Below are positions 1 to 9,884 of a stretch of 11,844 bases of DNA, piece after piece. The notes beneath the pieces were generated by a model. That model was not told where the DNA came from and made no database searches. It saw nothing but the letters and a program-made list of their open reading frames with translations. Location of the stretch: positions 1 through 11,844 of the forward strand of contig MU839346.1 of assembly GCA_030685235.1 (NCBI GenBank), in the 5' to 3' direction. Position 1 is the first letter of the stretch. Each line of letters opens with the position of its first letter. Origin of the DNA: Copromyces sp. CBS 386.78. Taxonomy: Eukaryota; Ascomycota; Sordariomycetes; Sordariales; Sordariaceae. The translations under genes were made by a program, and so were the position numbers.

Positions 1-91
1 GCATTAGCGTGCCTTGGCGCGCGGGAGTGGTGGAGCGGTGGTGGGGCGGCGGTGCAGTGAGAGTTTTGCAGCGGTGCAGATAGCGTTTCTC
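1..91. mobile_element. Right end of a MULE/MITE-type element (truncated by window start)
   Basis: The GC-rich first 91 bases stand out from the AT-rich DNA after them and end in CGTTTCTC, the same terminus as the 415-bp element at 10029-10443. Read inward on the opposite strand, the end shows 14 nt, GCACCGCT, 14 nt, GCACCGCC, with the same spacing as the other two elements. The stretch at 1-12 (GCATTAGCG...) also resembles the inner part of the MULE inverted repeat near 9939. The 8-bp target copy would be TTAATTTA at 92-99; the partner copy lies outside the window, so this cannot be confirmed. Whether the element is autonomous or a short derivative cannot be seen. It interrupts the gypsy relic that starts immediately after it. 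Confidence 0.75.
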
Positions 92-92
92 T

Positions 93-605
93 TAATTTAA
101 TAAAGGTTATTATTTATTAAATACCCCGAAAAAGAAATTTTCCGCCGAACGTATAGGACTATACTAAATTTTAAAAAAGGTTAGCCCCTTAATTTATAAG
201 TTTAATTTATTAGGAATTTGGCGTATATACCCAATTATTTCGGTAGCCTATCTTTATAAGCCGGTAGAAGGTCCGGACCCGTTTAATTAAAAAATACCGC
301 CGCCGAAGCCTATTAAAATTAATAATTAAGAAGAATAGGAAATTAAAAATTTAGTAGTAAGGAATTAAAATTTATTAAATATAAAATATTTAATTAAATA
401 GACCGGTTTTTAAAATAAGAATAATATTTAAGAATTATATATAAAATTTATAAAGAATTCGAAGGAGAAGGTAAAGGAGTTTAAACGCGAATACCTATTA
501 GAATTACTATTTAGAAATATTTGTAGGAAGGTCGTTTAATATATTAATTGCCCGTCGAAATATTAATAACGTTAGATTTTTTATTCGAAAGGGGGAGAAT
601 TAAAA
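93..605 (+). pseudogene. RIP-inactivated Ty3/gypsy chromovirus polyprotein, C-terminal end (integrase GPY/F region plus chromodomain)
   Basis: Codons starting at multiples of three read as the end of a gypsy-type pol once TAA/TAG are treated as mutated codons. The GPY/F-like stretch RIGLY.ILKKVSPLIYKF is followed by GIWRIYPIISVAYL, matching the usual 'twkIHPviSvahL' segment, then GPDPF and a PPPKP linker. A chromodomain-like block, IKYLIK.TGF...NNI.ELY..FI, ends the recognisable part. The stops at 399 (TAG) and 429 (TAA) fall where the family has its conserved tryptophans (yLVKWkGy and nTWEP). TGG to TAG is a typical RIP change; the TAA would need a second change. The 5' part is cut off by the element at 1-91. 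A charged tail continues to about 605, and its true end is uncertain. In life this domain tethers integration to modified histones. The family assignment is confident; the copy is dead. Confidence 0.8.
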
Positions 606-1020
606 AACTGCGAAAAGTTTAAAGTATTTTCTTTTATTATTCTAATTTTCTATTTATTTCTTTTATTTTCCTTTCTAATTTTTATAATTAATTTATTAAA
701 ATTTCTAAATATTTGCTTAATTAATTGTACTATCGCGTTAATAAAGCGGTTAAATTGGGTATTATTGTTTTCGTTCTATCCCTTTCGAATAATAATCTAA
801 TATAATATTATATATTTAATCGAAGTAGGTAATAGGATTTAAAGTAAATAATCCTTAATAAATAAATAAATTACAATTAAAAATAAAGTTTAGAAGTTTT
901 AATATATATATAATTTTTAATATAGTATAAATTTATTTCCTTTTTTTTAAAACTTTCTCTATTCTATTAATAATACTATTATAATTTACCCTATCCCTAC
1001 CTTCTTACCCTGTTAAAATT
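606..1020. other. AT-rich interval with no recognisable gene
   Basis: This interval follows the gypsy relic and holds a pyrimidine-rich run (about 617-690) and then simple AT-rich sequence. The 3' untranslated region or LTR of the gypsy element would be expected here, but no second copy is in the window for comparison. The purine run at 589-598, just inside the preceding relic, could be a polypurine tract, but no LTR boundary can be recognised after mutation. I see no RNA gene or conserved protein in it. Confidence 0.5.
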
Positions 1021-3334
1021 AACTAACCCTAAACTAAAATATAATAATTTAATATAATTATAATAAATACTAATACCTTTAGTAATCCTAATTTAACGAA
1101 ATTTATTAATTATATTAATTATTGTAATAATTTTAATAGGTTATTATATTAATATAATTAAAATCGTTTCTTCTCCCCGTTTAGTTTAAAAATTAATTAA
1201 TATTTCCCCGCGCTAATTAATATAATTAAATATTTAAATTATTATACGGTTATAAATAGCGCTATTAAAACTATTAATTTAAATTGCGATTTATTTTATA
1301 TTATATTACCCGGCTTTATTATAAATTTAATTGCTAATATAACCGACGATAAATTAAATGCCTTTTTTAAATATATTTATATATAATATATTGTCAATTT
1401 TATTATTAATTTAAATAAGGTTACCGGCCTGTATAACTTTAGCGATCGTTTTCCTAATATTAAATTTTTCGCCCTTAACGGCGTAATAATATATAATATT
1501 AAAACTATATAGCTTAATCGCCGTTGTATCCCATTTATAATAACGAATTACTTATTCGTCTATTATAATAATATTTTAACTTCGGTTCTTTATAGTATAA
1601 TTGACCGTATAGGCGTATAAATTAATTTCGATTAAATTATTTTATAAATAATAAGTAGTAATATTAATTATTTAACTACGGTAATTTTATCGGCCCCGAT
1701 TATAGATAAATTAATTAAAGGTAGTAGCTTTAAAGATTAATAGGATTAAATTCCCTAAAATTATAATCCCTTTATATATAATATATGTGTTTAAACGATT
1801 AGATATATTAAAGAAGATGTTTTTTTCTCCTTTATTCTAATTATACTTTTTTCCGACAATATATATATTTATAACCGTAATTAATTAATAAAAATTACTC
1901 TCGTCTTATAATATACTAATAATCGGTTAGGAATAGGTTTCGTTACTATTAAATTAATTAACCTTATTAGCCACGTTATTATATTTAATACTTATAATTT
2001 TATTAACGATTAAAAATAATAAGAAATTGATTTTATAATTAATTAAGCTTTTAATTAAATACGCCCCTATTTTACTCCCGCTATTTAAAATTCCGCCTTT
2101 ACTATTTAAATTATTACGATTTTTATTAAAAATAAATAAACGTTAATTTGGAAAAACTAATAGATAGCCGTACGAATTATTTAAATTTATACTATTAATA
2201 ATACGCGACTTAATAAATCGGTCGTTTAAAATAAATTTTACCCGGATATTATAGAGGTAATTAAAGATATATACAGTAAAAATTATTATATATTAAACGT
2301 TACTATAGACGATAACCTTTATAATAAAATTAGTAAAATTATTAAAAAATATTTTAAAAAATTTATAAAAAAGTATTCTTTTTTTTAAAGTAATTTAGTT
2401 CGTCTTATTAAAAATACTTTAACGCTATATTTAATAAGTTTAATGATAAGGATCCTTCTTTTATCGAAAAGATCCTAATAAAGGCTATATTTTTAACGTT
2501 ATAATATTATAATTATACGACCGGTCTTCCTAAATAGATTAGTAGTATATTAGCCTATATAAATTTCCTATATTATATTTAGGTCGTTCTTAATACGCTA
2601 GCCTAATTGGAATTACTAATTATCGTTAAAGAAATTATAAAGGAAGTTCGTATTATTAAAATAATTAATATAAATATTATTTTTAGTATAGTATAAAAAG
2701 TATTTAATTAAAAATTATAATTATTAATCTAATTAAATTAATATTAGAATAAAGAGGTGAGAGAACTAGCATGATGACCGCTACATAGTAATAAGGGCGC
2801 GAACCATAGTTTAAAAGACGAGGTTATTGCCCTACGTAAAATTATCGAAATTTTATACTATATTCTTACCCCGTTAGTAGTTAAATATATTTAGTAAATC
2901 GATGTAATTCCGGGAATTATTATTAATTATAGTGTTTATTCTAACGTTAATTTTAGTTATAATATCCTTAATATTAATAAATTTAATTTATAATCCGCCC
3001 GTTCTAGCGGATATAATACTTTACCCTCTATACGCTTTCCCCGTCGCCTAACTATCTATAATAATTAGCGTTAATAAGAGGATTAACGCAATTAAGAAGA
3101 TTCTCCTTCCAACGGCCGTAAATATTCCCGCTATAATACTTTTTACTAATCTTAGTATTTCGAAAACGTTAATAAAGATAACGATAAATCGGGAATCTAT
3201 TCGAATAACCGTTAAATATATTACTATATTAATAATTATTTAATATTATATATTAGATTATTCGGTATTAGAATTTTTTATTAAGAGGTTTAATATTAAA
3301 TACAATATGTAATAACGTTAAAATAATCGGTCAC
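1021..3334 (+). pseudogene. RIP-degraded long reading frame, unrecognised protein
   Basis: If TAA/TAG are treated as mutated codons, one frame (codon starts at 1 mod 3) runs from about 1021 to 2385. It then appears to continue in the frame starting at 0 mod 3 to about 3334. The change of frame falls on a T8 tract (2379-2386), suggesting a one-base indel. The translated blocks look protein-like rather than random: NITDDKLNAFF, LNKVTGLYNFSDR, IIEVIKDIYSKNYYILNVTIDDN, FNDKDPSFIEKILIKAIF and DEVIALRKIIEIL. They are followed by a hydrophilic end rich in Arg, Asn, Ser and Tyr (SARSSGYNTLPSIRFPRR...). Two adjacent TGA codons near 2773 are consistent with CGA mutated at CpG. I recognise no family. 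It may be a subtelomeric gene or a transposon protein. Start and end are approximate, and chance openness in AT-rich DNA is not excluded. Confidence 0.4.
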
Positions 3335-3814
3335 GGCAATAACATAATAAATATTTGCAATAAATTATATTTAATATAATTTCGTAGATAGTAAATATTT
3401 ATCTCTTTCGTAAAGGGGGAGATATTAGGGGAATTTTAAGTAGATACCCAGATAACCCGCTTTATTTTAATATATATTTATTTAAACGGTTTATACTATA
3501 TAAGAATACTCCCTAATTAACCTCCGTTAAAATTAATTAGATTATTAATTTATATTATATTACCTTAACGTCTACTTTACTTATACTTTGTAAAGTCGTA
3601 TATAAGGTCCTAGGTTAAAGCTTTCATTAGTATTTCCTTACACTTCCTTTAATAATACTATTACCTATTATTATATATTATTACTCTATCCAATATTTAG
3701 TCGCACTCTTTATCTTTTATTATCATTATTATCTATAGCATCACTTGTGAAGACTCTCTTCGCGTAATAAATTCTTAAACTAAAATTATTATTATTACCG
3801 TAGCGGGAAAACCT

Positions 3815-3828
3815 GCCTATTAATAGGC
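3815..3828. repeat. Perfect 14-bp palindrome
   Basis: GCCTATTAATAGGC is its own reverse complement. A related near-palindrome, GCCTTAATAAGGC, follows about 8 bases later. In AT-rich intergenic DNA this may be a chance structure or a weak stem; no function can be assigned. Confidence 0.6.
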
Positions 3829-3865
3829 CTTCTAAGCCTTAATAAGGCATAGAGGTATTGTTGAG

Positions 3866-3900
3866 TTAACAAGGCATATTAGGTTAATAAGGTATATTGG
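3866..3900. repeat. Imperfect 17-18 bp tandem repeat, two copies
   Basis: TTAACAAGGCATATTAGG is followed directly by TTAATAAGGTATATTGG, and a more diverged copy starts at 3839. The differences are mostly C/T and G/A transitions, as RIP would produce. The function is unknown. Confidence 0.5.
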
Positions 3901-5189
3901 ATCTCTAAGCCTTATTGGCTGAGGGAAGAAGTTAATTGGTTAATTGGGTTTCATCTTATATACGCTATAGACGGTCGTTGAAAGTCTTAATTGTAGTATA
4001 TAGTCTTAGTAATCTATTGTAGAGTGTATAAGCCTTTTTACAATAACTATTAGAGTCGCTCGCTAAATATATAAGCTTAGCGATTAATTCTAGTAGTTAC
4101 TATTTATTAAAGACTTTAACTACTAAAATATGGTACTTAATGCGCGGTCCCCTAAGACCCTGAATTGTACAGTCCCGCTTAAAACTTTTAGCGACTACGC
4201 AAAACGCTAAGGTCAATTAGGGCAAATTTTATTTAGGGGTAAAATAAATAAATTGTCGGGTATATAATATTATAAAATACTTTAATATAGAATAGTATAA
4301 TACAACGTATTAATTTGTATATAAGGCAATTAGAATGTACGAACCGTTTTTAAGTTTTTTTTTACTTTCTTAGGGTTATAGAATTAATAGTCGGGAGTAT
4401 TCCGTCTACTGCTGGGCCTTATATCGTTATAACGAAATACTATTAGTTTTAAAATACTCCCTCCTTGGGCGATAGCGTGGTTAATAATAATATTCCGATA
4501 TAATTATTATTATTATTAATCTTTTTTCTAAATATATTCGTATATAGGAATATATTGCTTATTAATTACTATGGTATAGTTGATAATAAAATATTTTGCG
4601 TATAATTATTAATACTAGTAATAACCTACGTAGAAGCGAGTAAGTTATTTAGTAATAAATTTAGACGGATTGGTTAAACTATTGGTTATAGAATTATTGA
4701 TATTATAAATATATTTACGAAATTAATCCTTAAATTTAGGAAATCCTTTACGGCTATAATTATAATAATTGCTTTTATATATAGAATTAATATTAGTACC
4801 GCTATTAGTATTATTAAGAGTAGGTATATTAATTATATTAGTAGATATAGAATTACAACGGGTTTAAGATTATATAAATATACGGCCCGGGGTAGTAATA
4901 TTAGGAATAATTGTTATTATAATATAAAAAATTAAATACGTCAATATACGGCCGAAAGAGGTCGATACCGAAGTTGAGCGGGCTATTAATACGATTGTTA
5001 AGGCTGCGAATAAAGGTTTTTTACGAAGGGTTTACTTTTTTACTAATATAAAAGTTAAAATATTATTAATTCTAATTAATATTATAATTAACAGTAAGAC
5101 GGAGGACGGTAAAACGGGGGATAATAAAACGGGGGTAGTAGGCTAAATAGGAAGTAAGGCGGGCGGCGGGTTTAATAGAGAAGATTATT

Positions 5190-5640
5190 CTATAGCCTTT
5201 ACAATTTTAATTTCTTCTTATTATTTCTTAAAGCGGTCGGCCTCCTTTTATTCCTTCTATTTTTTGAGGCGGGTAATTTTAGCAATTTCCTTTTATTATT
5301 TTTTGAAGGTAGTTTAACGGTCGGCCTCCTTTTACTCCTTCTATTTTTTAAGGCGGGTAGTTTCCTCCTCTTATTATTTATTGAAGCGGGCAGCTTTAGT
5401 AGCTTTCTTTTATTGCTTCTTAAAGGTAGTTTAATAATCGGCTTCCTTTTACTCCCTTTACTTTTTAAAGTAGGTAGCCTCCTCCTCCTATTGCTTTTTG
5501 AGGCGGGTAATTTTAGTAGCTTCTTTTTATTATTTTTTGATGTAGGTAGCTTTTATTTCCTTTTACTCCTTTTATTTTTTAATACGGGTAGCCTCCTCCT
5601 CTTCCTTTTGTTTTTTTAGGCGGGTAATTTCAATAGCTTC
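5190..5640 (-). repeat. Degenerate in-frame tandem repeat encoding a Lys/Gln/Glu coiled coil
   Basis: On the plus strand the repeat appears as alternating GGCGGGTA and CGGCCTCCTTTTACTCC blocks. The TCGGCCTCC-type blocks start at 5237, 5321 and 5438, that is 84 and 117 bp apart, both multiples of three. On the minus strand the units read as KKQ(K/Q)E followed by EADRQTTFKK or ITRLKK, a heptad-friendly charged pattern, with a real CAA codon surviving near 5607. The Leu-rich open frame visible on the plus strand at 5413-5619 is only the complement of this repeat. Confidence 0.7.
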
Positions 5641-6431
5641 CTCTTATTACTTCCGGAAATATTTAATTTCGATAGCTTTTTCCTGCTCTTTGTACTTCTT
5701 AAGAAAGTTTTTCTTATAAGCCTCCGCTTACGTTTTAATAATAGTTTAACATTCAATTTCTTTCTTTGCGTCCTCTTTCTATTTTTTAATATAAATAGTA
5801 TCTTTTTCGTTAATAGGAATAATATCCTTTAACTTACTAAATATATGGGTACTAAATGCGTCGGTACGAATAGTTGCCTCTTCTAATTCCCTACGATATT
5901 AAACCCTCAAAGCTTCTTCGCGTACCTTTTCCTAGCGAATAATTTCGGTATACCGATTAACCTTATTTATATCGATATTAGGATTGGATTCGTCCTTAAT
6001 ATTTATATTAACGACAACTTTAGGAATGGTAGGATTAACTTTATTTAATTCGTTTAATTCTTTTATTTCTATATCGTTATTATCTTAAAGGCTAAGAGCC
6101 TTTACCTCGCTAGTGATATTTTTTATAATAACTTCTTTTATATTAATAACTTTTATTTTATTAAAGTTATTAACTTCTTCGAATATATTATTTATTAGCT
6201 TTTATAAATTTTCGAATGTTAGGTACTATATATACGACAATAAATCGAAATATAATATTTGAATGTTATACGATTTTTTAAAGTTATTCTAGTCGTTAAA
6301 GAGTTTTATACTAATATTATTTGGTAGTTAATCCTTAAATTCATTTTCTAACGAATAAATATAATTATTATAATTATTTTTCGGTGGTTTAATAAGGGTA
6401 AGTAGCCGAGGTTGGCCGGTCAGTTAATATA

Positions 6432-6439
6432 TATAATAA
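6432..6439. repeat. Target-site duplication, left copy (MULE)
   Basis: TATAATAA flanks the left end of the element and is repeated exactly at 10020-10027 after its right end. Eight bases fit the 8-11 bp duplications reported for Mutator-like elements. Confidence 0.8.
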
Positions 6440-6574
6440 GAGAGAGTCTTTTCGCACCGCTATCAAAGTCTATTCGCACCGCCGCCCCACCGTCGCCCCG
6501 CCCTTCCCGCGCGCTAATTCACCCCAAAATTTTTGAGCCAATTAGGTCGCTCGCATCCAGATCGTGGTCCACAC
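6440..6574 (+). repeat. MULE left terminal inverted repeat
   Basis: It begins GAGAGAGTCTTTTC and contains two GCACCGCY motifs at offsets 15-22 and 37-44. A G/C-rich segment and the block AAAATTTTTGAGCCAAT follow. It matches the reverse complement of 9885-10019 over the full 135 bases with about ten mismatches, most of them transitions. Similarity is lost just past CCACAC. The duplicated motifs are good candidates for transposase binding sites. Confidence 0.88.
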
Positions 6575-6866
6575 CTCCTGTTCTTGGCGTCAGCAAACCG
6601 TACCGCGCCCGCTAAGCCCCCAGATTATACCCCATTACACGTTCAAACCCCTGCACAGGCTAGATTTCGTAATCGTTACACTTAGCGATTTGTATCGTCG
6701 CATCGCATCATCGCTTCCTCCATCACCATCCATCACCACCCTCCCTATAATCAATCAAACCACCATCGCGCACATTACGAGATATCCCCAAGTAAACAAA
6801 GCGCTGTCATCTGTCAACGGTATGAAATGAAACATCAACTTTATATACGTTTTACAGCTAACTGTG
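6575..6866 (+). promoter_or_regulatory. MULE 5' leader and presumed promoter region
   Basis: This stretch lies between the left inverted repeat and the first in-frame ATG pair (6867/6870). It is C/A-rich and has no Met-initiated frame joining the transposase. A possible 66-nt 5' UTR intron runs from GTAAAC at 6792 to TTTACAG ending at 6857, with CATCAAC as a possible branch region. Splicing it would keep frame with a short upstream open stretch, but that stretch lacks an ATG near its start. I therefore place the start at 6867. Confidence 0.4.
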
Positions 6867-9578
6867 ATGATGCAGATGGCCGATGCAGCGACCCAGCCGA
6901 CGGGCGCACGCGACCGTGGCGCACAAGCAATCGACCTTACTCTTATCGACCCTAGTCTGAGACCCTCAATAGGCGATACCCCAGTCGAGCCCAGCGAGCC
7001 CAGCGAGTCCCATACCCCTAGCGAGCCTACCTTAGCGTAACCGATGGAGATCGATGATGGCTCGCCCAGCGATGACGACTAGCCTAGCGATGACGACGAC
7101 GAGCTACACGAAGCCACCTCTCACCGCCACGAGTATAGCGATTACGTAGTTTTTAATACCTAGTATAAAAAGCTCAGTGAGCTGGTTATAGTTGTTAAAG
7201 ACTGGTTAAGAGAGCTTGGTTATAGTGTTGTGAAAGGTCGCTCTAGTAACTACGTTAACGGTTTCGGTCATATACGATTCTATATTACTTGTTCTGCTGG
7301 CCTTGTTCGCAAAGCCGTCAACCGCTCTCGAAAGACTTCAATAGCCAAACAGGGATGCTCTTAGCAGGGGCATGCCAAGGCATTGAAGTGTAACGACAGA
7401 CGGTGGACTTTCGATCTTCGACAAGGCCATGAATCTCACAGCCATTTGCCCAGCAAAAAGCCATTGATCCATTCAATATTCAAACCTCAGTATAAGGCCT
7501 TTGTCGCTACCTACATCGACCGCCCTGGTATGACCAACCGTGAGATCACAACCGAGCTGGAGAAGAAATTTCCAGAGCTTAAAGGACAGTTTACGAACCG
7601 CCAGCTCATTAACCTTCGTTACAAGCTTAAGAAGGAGGCACAGGCTGGCTACACCCCCTTCCAGCTCACTATGAAGCTCCTTACTGAAAAGGGGATCCAC
7701 TTTGAGGTTAACTGGCAAGATACTGACGAGACTAAGCCAACCGCCCTCTTCTGGAGTGATCTATGGGGAGAATATATGTGGAAGGAAAATCCCTGGGTCC
7801 AGATGTACGATAATACGTACAAAACTAACAACAAAGGCCTGGCCTTCTTCCAGATTATCGGTATAACTGGTGTTGGCTATGCCTTTAGCTGCGGTTTCGG
7901 GCTGGTTGATAACGAGCGACAGGAGGGTTTTGACTGGCTCATGGACCAGGTCAACGCTCGTCGTGAAGCTATCGCCGCTGAGAAACTACGAGTTACTATT
8001 ACGGATTACGATATAGCGATGAGATTAGCCGTTAAGCGGGTTTATCCCCAAGTAGAGTCCCAGCTCTGCATTTTTCACGTCAATAAGAACGTGGTGTTGA
8101 ACATTAAGCGCAAGTGGGATAGAAAGGTCGCCGCCCAGGTTACCAATGCTCATGCCGCTGCGACACAGGCATAGATACAGCAAGAACTTTCGGCATCAAC
8201 ATCGGCCCAGCCTACGCCAGCGCAACCCAACAATACGACGAGTCTAGAAGATCTTGACGATGAAGACCGAGAGGTGGTCAGCGGTCTTAACCGCCTAGCA
8301 GACGGTACGGATTATCTGGAACCGTTACCAGATATTGTGAAGTACTCTCGGTCTGGCCTTTACACCCTCTGGAAGCATATATGCTACGCGTATACAGTTG
8401 ACGACTTCAACACCGCATGGGAGAAGCTCTGCAGCTACTTTGCGCAGCAGACCGCGATTATCACGTACTTGAAAGAGACTTATATGGCGGTAAAGGAGGA
8501 GTGGGCTACCTGTTACGTTAACGAGCGCCTAAACTTCGGCCATCGTACCACATCGCCAGTTGAGTCAGCAAACCGTACCCTAAAGAGTCATATCATCAGC
8601 GGTAAATCCATATTCCCCCCCATATAATCTACAGCAGACTGACCATCCCTCTCTTATACAGGTAGCAGCACCGTCGTCGCCGCCGTCACACAGAGCTTTA
8701 AGCTATTCGAAGGCATGAAAAAGAACATTGAAAACGAGACTGAGAAACAGGTTACACGTGCTAAAGTCGAGTATCTCGCCCAGCCATGGGCGAGGGAGGC
8801 CTGTAGAAAGGTGTGCTGGAAAGCCCTCGATAAGGTTGTTCGTCAACGTCGTATTGCACTCGGTGCGGTCCCTACGGCGGCCAACCCGGACCCCGATGAG
8901 CTAGAGCTATATACCGGCAAATTCACCGCACAATATAGCTTGCCCTGCTCGCATACGATACTCGAAACCCTTCTCGACCGATCTCAAACATTCGTACTCG
9001 ATAAACTCGACTGTTACCCCTACTGGTGGCTTCACAGATCGCTCGATGACGAGGATGAGTACCTGAAATATTAGGAGTTTAATAAGGTTACGAAGCTTAA
9101 GGGTCGCCCTCGCTATAATGCCCCCTTCGCCCCAGAACCTCGTACTCCCCGGTTGACTACGCCAGTCAACATTCAAGCCCCCCCTCCCTCTACAGCGCCA
9201 GCACAACTCCAAGCGGCGTCACAACCGGCATCACGGCCTCGAGGACGGCCTCGCTTACAGCCCAGTCGTGGCCGCCAGCCTAGGGCAGGCCGAAATCCTA
9301 TTGCCTCGACACGAGTGGCGCCATCTATCCAGCGAAACGTGTCTGCATGGGAGGGCGTAGACCTTGAGCAGGCTGATGAAGCTGACCGCCGCGGTCCAGC
9401 TGGCACATAGACGAGGGGACGAGGCCGCCCTCGTGGCAGTATAAGAGGAGGAGATATATAGAGAGGTAGGGGAGGAGGGGAGAGGGGAGGCAACGTTACT
9501 CGGGGTAGAGGAGGCACTCCTGCTGGCACGCAGGGCATACGACGCAGTGCACGTATGGCTGGCATACAAGGCCAGTAA
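6867..9578 (+). pseudogene. MULE transposase, nonsense-mutated (FAR1-like, DDE, SWIM-like, AT-hook tail)
   Basis: Exons 6867-8601 and 8662-9578 give 884 codons in one frame. After an acidic/Pro-Ser N-terminus comes a FAR1-like zinc DNA-binding region (about 7135-7440; FYITCSAGLVRK, RKTSIAKQGC, HESHSH). The MULE DDE domain follows: first Asp in YDNTYKTN (7809-7811), second in TDYDIAM (8004-8006), C-x2-H (CIFH), and the likely Glu in TTSPVESANRTLK (8562-8564). A SWIM-like motif (YTGKF...LPCSH) and a Gly/Arg/Pro tail with GRPR AT-hook cores finish it. Stops at 7038, 7080, 7161, 7362, 8172, 9072, 9408 and 9459 (TAA once, TAG otherwise) break it. There are no indels, as expected of RIP or similar C-to-T decay. 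The first SWIM Cys position is Tyr (TAT), possibly from TGT. The family call is firm; the protein cannot be made whole from this copy. Confidence 0.9.
8602..8661 (+). other. Spliceosomal intron, 60 nt, in the transposase gene
   Basis: The intron opens with GTAAAT and ends TTATACAG, with a CTGAC branch-point-like site (8638-8642) about 20 nt before the acceptor. Unspliced, the frame ends at TAA 8625. Spliced, the codon split as G|GT gives Gly, and the frame runs from LKSHIISG directly into SSTVVAAVTQSFKLFEG, which is expected after the catalytic Glu. The length and signals are typical of filamentous fungi. Confidence 0.8.
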
Positions 9579-9704
9579 TCTGGCACTCTGGAGCACTCGC
9601 TAGGATTCTGGAGCCCTTACTGGCAGTCAGATTACTCGATTTTACGATAGAAACCAGATAGATTATCAATGTATAGATTAATGTAGATTGAGTGCGATTG
9701 ATTG

Positions 9705-9722
9705 ATCGCTCAATTGAGCGAT
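9705..9722. repeat. Perfect 18-bp palindrome
   Basis: ATCGCTCAATTGAGCGAT is its own reverse complement and lies about 130 bp after the transposase stop. It could be a protein-binding dyad or part of the mRNA 3' end. No T-tract follows, and no function is shown. Confidence 0.65.
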
Positions 9723-9740
9723 GTGCGACCGTACCGCTAA

Positions 9741-9764
9741 GTGCGCTGTAAAGTGCGCTGTAAA
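9741..9764. repeat. 12-bp direct repeat, two copies
   Basis: GTGCGCTGTAAA occurs twice head to tail, followed by a partial third start (GTGGCC). It lies in the MULE 3' subterminal region, where binding-site arrays are common in this superfamily. Confidence 0.65.
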
Positions 9765-9884
9765 GTGGCCAATCTGGGTGCAGATCTGGGCGCACATTTG
9801 GGCTGGGCACGTAACATTCCATGAAAGAATGTAATGCCAGATTTCTGGTGTGAAATTTATGAAAGAATACCGCTGCCAAGCTGA

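Larger units (their letters stand above)
3335..4212. other. Intergenic region between two convergent gene relics
   Basis: This interval separates the plus-strand relic from the end of the minus-strand relic. It contains a purine run at 3413-3422 followed by GATATTAGGGG, superficially like a polypurine tract next to an LTR. From about 3790 to 4200 it is less AT-extreme than its surroundings. It also holds a perfect 14-bp palindrome (3815-3828) and a small tandem repeat (3866-3900). No open frame or RNA gene is supported. Confidence 0.5.
4213..6439 (-). pseudogene. RIP-degraded coiled-coil protein gene, C-terminal five-sixths (unrecognised)
   Basis: On the minus strand one frame (codon first base at multiples of 3) reads from 6438 to a TGA at 4215-4213. 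It has many TAA/TAG but, in the parts I translated, no TGA before the end and no frameshift. The order is: TGQPRLLTLIKPP at the insertion edge; SLENEFKDQLPNN; FENLQKLINNIFEE; an acidic linker; NKVNRYTEIIR; RTDAFSTHIFSKLKDIIPINEKD; then a Lys/Gln/Glu coiled-coil repeat (about 5640-5190) with units such as ITRLKKQKEE and EATYFKK. A Pro/Ser/Thr/Asn-rich stretch, SRKGFPKFKDQFRKYI, and a C-terminal block (INHAIAQGGSILKLIVFRYNDIRPSSRRNTPDY) end it. Most stops fit Gln codons mutated to TAA/TAG. I recognise no family. The repeat and the fluent frame make a former gene likely. The 5' part continues at 10451-10887 beyond the inserted transposons. Confidence 0.65.
9579..9884. other. MULE 3' noncoding region with palindrome and direct repeats
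   Basis: This stretch lies between the transposase stop (TAA 9576-9578) and the right inverted repeat. It holds an 18-bp palindrome, a 12-bp direct repeat and repeated ATCTGGG/GAAAGAAT words. Minus-strand open frames across it are antisense shadows of the transposon. Confidence 0.6.

Noticed and set aside
3413..3440. Polypurine tract followed by a possible LTR start (GGGGGAGATATTAGGGG)
   Set aside because: No TG start survives, no second LTR copy is in the window, and the neighbouring relic does not read as a retrotransposon end.
5413..5619. Leu/Phe-rich 68-residue open frame on the plus strand, resembling a membrane peptide
   Set aside because: It is the complement of the Lys/Gln/Glu coiled-coil repeat of the minus-strand relic; the hydrophobic run is a by-product of poly-AAA/GAA on the other strand.
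6564..6830. 88-residue plus-strand frame just upstream of the transposase as a separate gene or N-terminal exon
   Set aside because: It begins at GTG rather than ATG, has no Met until its last residues, and overlaps the end of the inverted repeat. At most it is 5' UTR with a possible intron.
7473..7834. Two short minus-strand frames inside the DDE domain
   Set aside because: Antisense shadows of a well-supported transposase exon.
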